Below, in pieces: positions 60,107 through 64,000 of a stretch of 64,000 nucleotides of DNA (position 1 is the stretch's first letter; each line of letters starts with the position of its first letter). The notes beneath the pieces were generated by a model. That model was not told the origin of the DNA, did no database searches, and worked only from the letters and a program-made list of their open reading frames with translations. Source of the stretch: SG8-30 sp964406445 (GTDB lineage: Bacteria > Pseudomonadota > Gammaproteobacteria > Steroidobacterales > Steroidobacteraceae); the NCBI GenBank assembly GCA_964406445.1, contig CAYORU010000001.1, positions 1-64,000 on the forward strand. The letters run 5' to 3'. Position numbers and translations under genes: made by a program.

Positions 60107-61458
60107 AGCTCGAAGACCTGTCCGAAGCGGGGGACCGACGCAGGCCAGCCGGTGTCCTTGTCGATGCGCACGCGCAGCGCCTCGGAGGCCTCCGGTTCAC
60201 CATGCACGATGTAGACGCGCGAGGGCGCGTGCCGGAAACCCGAGAGCCAGCGCATCAGCTCATTGGCATCGGCATGCGCCGACAGTTCCGGCAGGTTGGC
60301 GACTTCCGCATTCACCGGAACCCATTGTCCGTGGACCCGGATTTCGCGTGCGCCCTGGAGCATCGACTGGCCGCGCGTCCCTGCGGCCTGGTAGCCGGCG
60401 AACAGGATCGTGTTCTCGCGTCCGGGCGCGAAGGCCGCGAGGTGGTGGAGCACGCGGCCGCCGGTCGCCATGCCGCTGGCCGAGATGACGACCTTGGGAA
60501 ATCGGCTGGCGGTGATCTGCTTGGATGCCTCGACCTCACGCGTGTACGTGGCGATCCCGCAAGCGGCATGGCAGATCTCGGCTGGCAGGCGGTGGTCGGC
60601 AAGGTGATCGCAGAGCAGCTCGCTGGCGTTGATCGCCATCGGGCTGTCCAGATAGATGGGCACCGAGCCGAGGCGCCCGGCCTGGCGCAGCGTCCACAGG
60701 TAATAGAGCAGCAGTTGTGCGCGACCCACCGCGAACGCGGGAATGACCACCGTGCCGCCGCGGCCGACCGTTTTCTCGATGACGGCCCCGAGTGCTTCGG
60801 CGGCATCGCGCGGGGAATGGGTCCGGTTGCCGTAGGTGGACTCGATCACCACATAGTCGGCTTCGGTCACGGGCTGCGGATCGAACAGCATCGGGTCGTC
60901 GTAGCGGCCGAGGTCGCCCGAGAACACGATCCGCTTGCCGCCCCAGTCGATCTGCGCCGTGGCGGCCCCCAGGATGTGCCCGGCGTAGCGGAACGTCAGT
61001 GTCGCACCGTCGGGAAGCGACGTCGGCTTGCCGAACGGCACATTGGAGAACTGCTTGAGCGCGCGCTCGGCATCCTGCACGGTGTACAGCGGCAGCGCGG
61101 GCTTGTGCTTGCTGAAGCCCTTGCGATTGGCGTACTCGGCATCCTTTTCCTGCAGATGGCCGCTGTCCTTGAGGATCAACTCGGCGACGTCGCGGGTTGC
61201 CGAGGTCGCGTAGATGCGTCCGCGAAAGCCATCGCGAACGAGTCTTGGCAGGTAGCCGGAGTGGTCCAGATGCGCGTGCGTCAACACCACGGCATCGAGT
61301 TCCTCCGGCGCGATCGGCAACGGCTCCCAGTTCAGCTCGCGCAGATTCTTGAGACCCTGGAACAGGCCGCAGTCGACCAAGATGTGTTTCCCGTTGTGGC
61401 TCAGCAAATGCTTGGAGCCGGTGACGGTGCCGGCACCGCCAAATGAGGTGACCTTCAA
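60103..61458 (-). CDS. Beta-CASP metallo-beta-lactamase RNase
   Basis: A 451-residue MBL-fold nuclease with the zinc site HAHLDHSGY (His61, His63, Asp65, His66), TFRYAGHILGAA, the strand IVFSGDLGRYDDP, and a beta-CASP/RMMBL end (VVISASGMATGGRVLHHL, ELSAHADANELMRWLSGF, VYIVHGEPEASEALRVRI). This is the CPSF-like RNA exo/endonuclease group. It could supply NMPs to the phosphorylase. Overlaps the phosphorylase start by four bases and follows prs by nine. Confidence 0.9.
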   Translation of the reverse strand: MKVTSFGGAGTVTGSKHLLSHNGKHILVDCGLFQGLKNLRELNWEPLPIAPEELDAVVLTHAHLDHSGYLPRLVRDGFRGRIYATSATRDVAELILKDSGHLQEKDAEYANRKGFSKHKPALPLYTVQDAERALKQFSNVPFGKPTSLPDGATLTFRYAGHILGAATAQIDWGGKRIVFSGDLGRYDDPMLFDPQPVTEADYVVIESTYGNRTHSPRDAAEALGAVIEKTVGRGGTVVIPAFAVGRAQLLLYYLWTLRQAGRLGSVPIYLDSPMAINASELLCDHLADHRLPAEICHAACGIATYTREVEASKQITASRFPKVVISASGMATGGRVLHHLAAFAPGRENTILFAGYQAAGTRGQSMLQGAREIRVHGQWVPVNAEVANLPELSAHADANELMRWLSGFRHAPSRVYIVHGEPEASEALRVRIDKDTGWPASVPRFGQVFEL

Positions 61459-61467
61459 GAGAAATCC

Positions 61468-62466
61468 TCAGGGTGTGGGAGTCGTGGTGAAAGAATCGGC
61501 ACCCGTCGGGTCGATGTCATCGAGAGGTTCGGGTGGACGGCGATGGCGCACGAGTCGGGTCGCTGCCTCGGTGTCGGCGGCAAGGGCCTGTGCGATCAGG
61601 GGCGCCAGCGCAATCGCATTGCTCTCATGCCGCACGGCATCGGTGGAGACGATGCGGCTGCACAGCGGCGCGAGTTGTTGGTAGGCGTCCTCGGCGAAGA
61701 TGGCATGCACCACGGCTACCACGGGGCGCGAGAAGCCCTGCTGAGGCAACTGCCGGGCGGCCTCGATCAGCGTGCGTCCGGAGGAGGCAATGTCATCGAC
61801 CAGTACGGCCTGGCGATCGCGCCAGGCGGACAGGTCGGACAGCGCGACCTCGACGTTGCGATCGCCGTGACGGATTTTGCGCAGAACCGCATGGGGGGCT
61901 CCGATGCGCTGGGCGATGGCCTCCACCCACTGTTCGCTTTCCTCGTCCGGACCGATCACCAACGGCCTTTCTACCTCGGCGGCGATCCAGTCGGCCAGCA
62001 ACGGCGCGGCATGGAGGGTGTCGGCGAGCACGGTGTAGAGCGCCGACAGCGCCGGGTAGCGGTGCAGATGGGGATCGACCGTGACCAGGCGGTCGACGCT
62101 CGACGACACGAGACGGGCGAAGCTCCGGGAGGTGATCGCCTCTCCGGGGTGGAAGCGGCGATCCTGCCGCATGTAGGCCAGGTAAGGGGCGACGAGGATC
62201 ACTTCGCGGGCCCCCAAGTCGCGGGCGGCGTCGGCGGCGAAGATGAGCGACAGGAAGCCGGGATCGGGCTGCGCCAGGGTCTGCACGAGGACGACCGACC
62301 TGTCCGACACCTCCGCGGCGATGCGCACGTAGCTTTCGCCGTCGGGGAACCGACGGGTCTGGAGTGCGCCCAGTTCCCAACCGCCCGCGACCGCCAACTG
62401 GCGCGCGAATGCGTCGTTGTCCGGAAGCGGCAGGATCAGCCGGTCGGAACGCGGCGCGGCGCTCAT
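61468..62466 (-). CDS. prs: Ribose-phosphate pyrophosphokinase (PRPP synthetase) paralogue
   Basis: A 332-residue Prs-like protein. FPDGESYVRI, the flexible loop RQDRRFHPGEAITSRSFARLV and PRPP-binding VLVDDIASSGRTLIEAA are all present. It is slightly diverged from housekeeping Prs and ends in a low-complexity tail (PPEPLDDIDPTGADSFTTTPTP). It is coupled to the P-type ATPase by an ATGA overlap. In this operon it may process the ribose 1,5-bisphosphate released by the AMP phosphorylase, which is inference. Confidence 0.9.
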   Translation of the reverse strand: MSAAPRSDRLILPLPDNDAFARQLAVAGGWELGALQTRRFPDGESYVRIAAEVSDRSVVLVQTLAQPDPGFLSLIFAADAARDLGAREVILVAPYLAYMRQDRRFHPGEAITSRSFARLVSSSVDRLVTVDPHLHRYPALSALYTVLADTLHAAPLLADWIAAEVERPLVIGPDEESEQWVEAIAQRIGAPHAVLRKIRHGDRNVEVALSDLSAWRDRQAVLVDDIASSGRTLIEAARQLPQQGFSRPVVAVVHAIFAEDAYQQLAPLCSRIVSTDAVRHESNAIALAPLIAQALAADTEAATRLVRHRRPPEPLDDIDPTGADSFTTTPTP

Positions 62467-64000
62467 GCGTGCCGCCTGTAGAAGCGGAGCAACTGGGCAT
62501 TGATGGCGACGATCACCGTGCTGGCCGACATGAAGACGGCGGCGATGGCGGGCGTCATCAGGAAGCCCGTCCCGAAGGTGATGCCGGCGGCCATCGGCAC
62601 CGCGATGGTGTTGTAGCCGGTCGCCCAGATCAGGTTCTGGATCATCTTGCGGTAGGTGGCGCGCGACAGGCCGAGGATCGCGCCCACGTCGCGCGGATCG
62701 CTGCGCACGAGCACGACGTCGGCCGACTCCACAGCCACATCGGTGCCTGCACCGATGGCTACGCCCAGGTCGGCCTGGACCAGCGCCGGGGCGTCGTTCA
62801 CGCCATCGCCGACCATGGCGACGGACAGCCCGCGTGCCTGGAGTTCCTGGATCTTCTCCGACTTCTGGTCGGGCAGCACCTCTGCGAAATACTCGGAGAT
62901 GCCAAGTTCCTTGGACACCGATTCGGCCACGCCCCGGGCATCGCCGGTCAGCATCACCGAGCGAATCCCCAACCGGGTCAGCTCGGAGATCGCCTCCCTG
63001 GACTCCGGCCGTACGATATCGGCGAGCGCGAACAGCGCGCGTGCCTGACCGTCCCGTTCGAGCACGACGACAGTCTTGCCTGCCGATTCGAGTTGTCCGA
63101 GCCGCTCGTGGGTAATGGCGTTGCCCTGGCGGGCCAGATGCCCGGGGCTGACGATGCGCACGCGCACATCCCCAACGGCGGCCACGATGCCTTCGCCGGT
63201 GATGTTGCGCACGTCGCTGGCCTTGGGGATGGCGATGTCGCGGCGTTTTGCCTCGGCCACGATGCCATGGGCGATGGGGTGTTCCGACTGGCTCTCCGCC
63301 GCCGCGGCGAAGGCCAACTCCTCACGCTCGTCACCCTCTTGAAGCAACACGATGTCGCTAACCCCGAATCGCCCCTCGGTCAGGGTGCCGGTCTTGTCGA
63401 ACACGACGGCATCCAGGCGACGTGCGCGCTCGAACGCCGCCCGATCACGGATCAGCAGGCCGTTGCTCGCGCTCAGCGACGTGCTGACCGCGACCACCAG
63501 CGGCACCGCCAGCCCCAGCGCGTGCGGGCAGGCGACGACCATGACGGTGACCATGCGCTCAATGGCGAAGTTGAGCGGCGCGTCGAGCACTAGCCACCAG
63601 ACCAGCAGCGTACCGACGCCCACAGCCAGGGCGATGTAGGTCAGCCAGGCCGCGGCGCGGTTGGCGATGTCCTGCGTGCGCGAGCGGGTCTGCTGCGCCT
63701 TCTTGACCAGCTCGATCACCTGCGACAGATACGTCGCATCGCCCGTGGCCGTGACGCGGATGGTGACGGCGTTCGCGCCGTTGATGGCCCCGCCGATCGC
63801 GGTGGCACCGACCCCTTTGGTGACCGGGCGGGATTCGCCGGTGAGCATGGCTTCGTTGAAGCCCGAGGAGCCCTCGGTGATCTCCCCGTCCACCGGCACC
63901 TTGGCGCCGGGACGGACGATCACGCGGTCGCCCGGCTGCAACGCGCTGATCGGCACGTCATGCAGGTTGCCGTCGGCGTCGATGCGGGTCGCGCTGTCGG
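62463..64000 (-). CDS. Copper P-type ATPase, CopB (CPH) type, 5' end outside the window
   Basis: The frame is open to the right edge (first complete codon at 63998). Visible: GDRVIVRPGAKVPVDGEI, NEAMLTGESRPVTKG, the CPH motif in VVACPHALGLAVPLV (the IB-3/CopB signature rather than CPC), phosphorylated Asp in DKTGTLTEG and GDGVNDAPALVQADLGVAIG. It ends with TVIVAINAQLLRFYRRHA. It should export copper or silver from the cytoplasm. The N-terminal metal-binding and first transmembrane helices are not in the window. First visible gene of the minus-strand operon. Confidence 0.92.
   Translation of the reverse strand, partial: DSATRIDADGNLHDVPISALQPGDRVIVRPGAKVPVDGEITEGSSGFNEAMLTGESRPVTKGVGATAIGGAINGANAVTIRVTATGDATYLSQVIELVKKAQQTRSRTQDIANRAAAWLTYIALAVGVGTLLVWWLVLDAPLNFAIERMVTVMVVACPHALGLAVPLVVAVSTSLSASNGLLIRDRAAFERARRLDAVVFDKTGTLTEGRFGVSDIVLLQEGDEREELAFAAAAESQSEHPIAHGIVAEAKRRDIAIPKASDVRNITGEGIVAAVGDVRVRIVSPGHLARQGNAITHERLGQLESAGKTVVVLERDGQARALFALADIVRPESREAISELTRLGIRSVMLTGDARGVAESVSKELGISEYFAEVLPDQKSEKIQELQARGLSVAMVGDGVNDAPALVQADLGVAIGAGTDVAVESADVVLVRSDPRDVGAILGLSRATYRKMIQNLIWATGYNTIAVPMAAGITFGTGFLMTPAIAAVFMSASTVIVAINAQLLRFYRRHA

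Noticed and set aside
58658..60214. 518-codon plus-strand frame over the AMP-phosphorylase gene
   Set aside because: Shadow of the minus-strand gene, which has the full enzyme signature.

Overview
The window is high-GC proteobacterial DNA. Positions 1 to about 42150 are the conserved backbone of an integrative and conjugative element (ICE) of the PFGI-1/pKLC102/ICEclc/SPI-7 class, with a type-G mating-pair (T4SS) apparatus. Positions 42642 to 64000 are a copper-resistance island with a LysR regulator at its inner edge. The CopA/CopB oxidase-porin pair, CueR, DUF411 and the ICE family make a gamma- or betaproteobacterium likely (Xanthomonadales or Pseudomonadales are good guesses). No rRNA, tRNA, integrase, relaxase or attachment site is visible, so host and insertion point stay open.

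Layout. (1) 1-19706: conjugation module, almost entirely on the minus strand. In transcription order (right to left) it reads PilL, a coiled-coil inner-membrane protein, TIGR03759, lytic transglycosylase, TIGR03765, coupling protein TraD, TIGR03747, RAQPRD, TIGR03758, TIGR03745, TIGR03750, TIGR03746, TIGR03749, TIGR03752, lipoprotein TIGR03751, VirB4/TraC ATPase, a DsbA-like protein, TIGR03757, TIGR03756, TIGR03755, a small membrane protein and TraG. A DUF3742 gene runs convergently at the left edge. (2) 19845-32032: accessory ICE genes on the minus strand (SNF2-type helicase, NPPY methyltransferase, DUF932, DUF3275, DUF3577, DUF3085 and several unknowns). They are split into short transcription units by clear intrinsic terminators, and most genes have a structured 5' leader. 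Two repeated RNA-like elements are described: a short stem-bulge-stem leader directly upstream of most genes, and a longer element (R) that begins four of the units. (3) 32198-42149: DNA processing and maintenance: TopB, SSB, DUF3158, PFL_4669, STY4528-type replication protein, DUF2857, ParB, a HicA-like protein, ParA, AlpA-type regulator and an unknown protein. (4) 42642-64000: LysR; DUF411-CopC-CopD; a small periplasmic protein; a Met/His-rich redox operon (copper-binding protein, a fusion of copper-binding domain with ferredoxin-NAD reductase, membrane cytochrome b, seven-haem cytochrome c, DUF1622); CopZ-like chaperone; CPC-type copper ATPase and CueR; multicopper oxidase CopA, outer-membrane CopB and an NTF2-like protein; then, on the minus strand, a tightly overlapped operon of a CPH-type copper ATPase (runs off the right edge), PRPP synthetase, beta-CASP RNase and an AMP-phosphorylase-like enzyme.

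How it works together. The backbone provides mobility, replication and partition of the excised circle, and mating. The copper island appears to combine cytoplasmic export (two P-type ATPases and a chaperone, two of them behind CueR-type promoters) with periplasmic handling (CopA, CopB, CopC, CopD, DUF411, Met/His-rich proteins). Four promoters in the island share one unusual architecture with identical spacing, GTAATG-N3-GGGTCAT-N22-TA(G/C)nnT. This defines a copper regulon that also captures the unexplained redox operon, which is my best candidate for an undescribed system.
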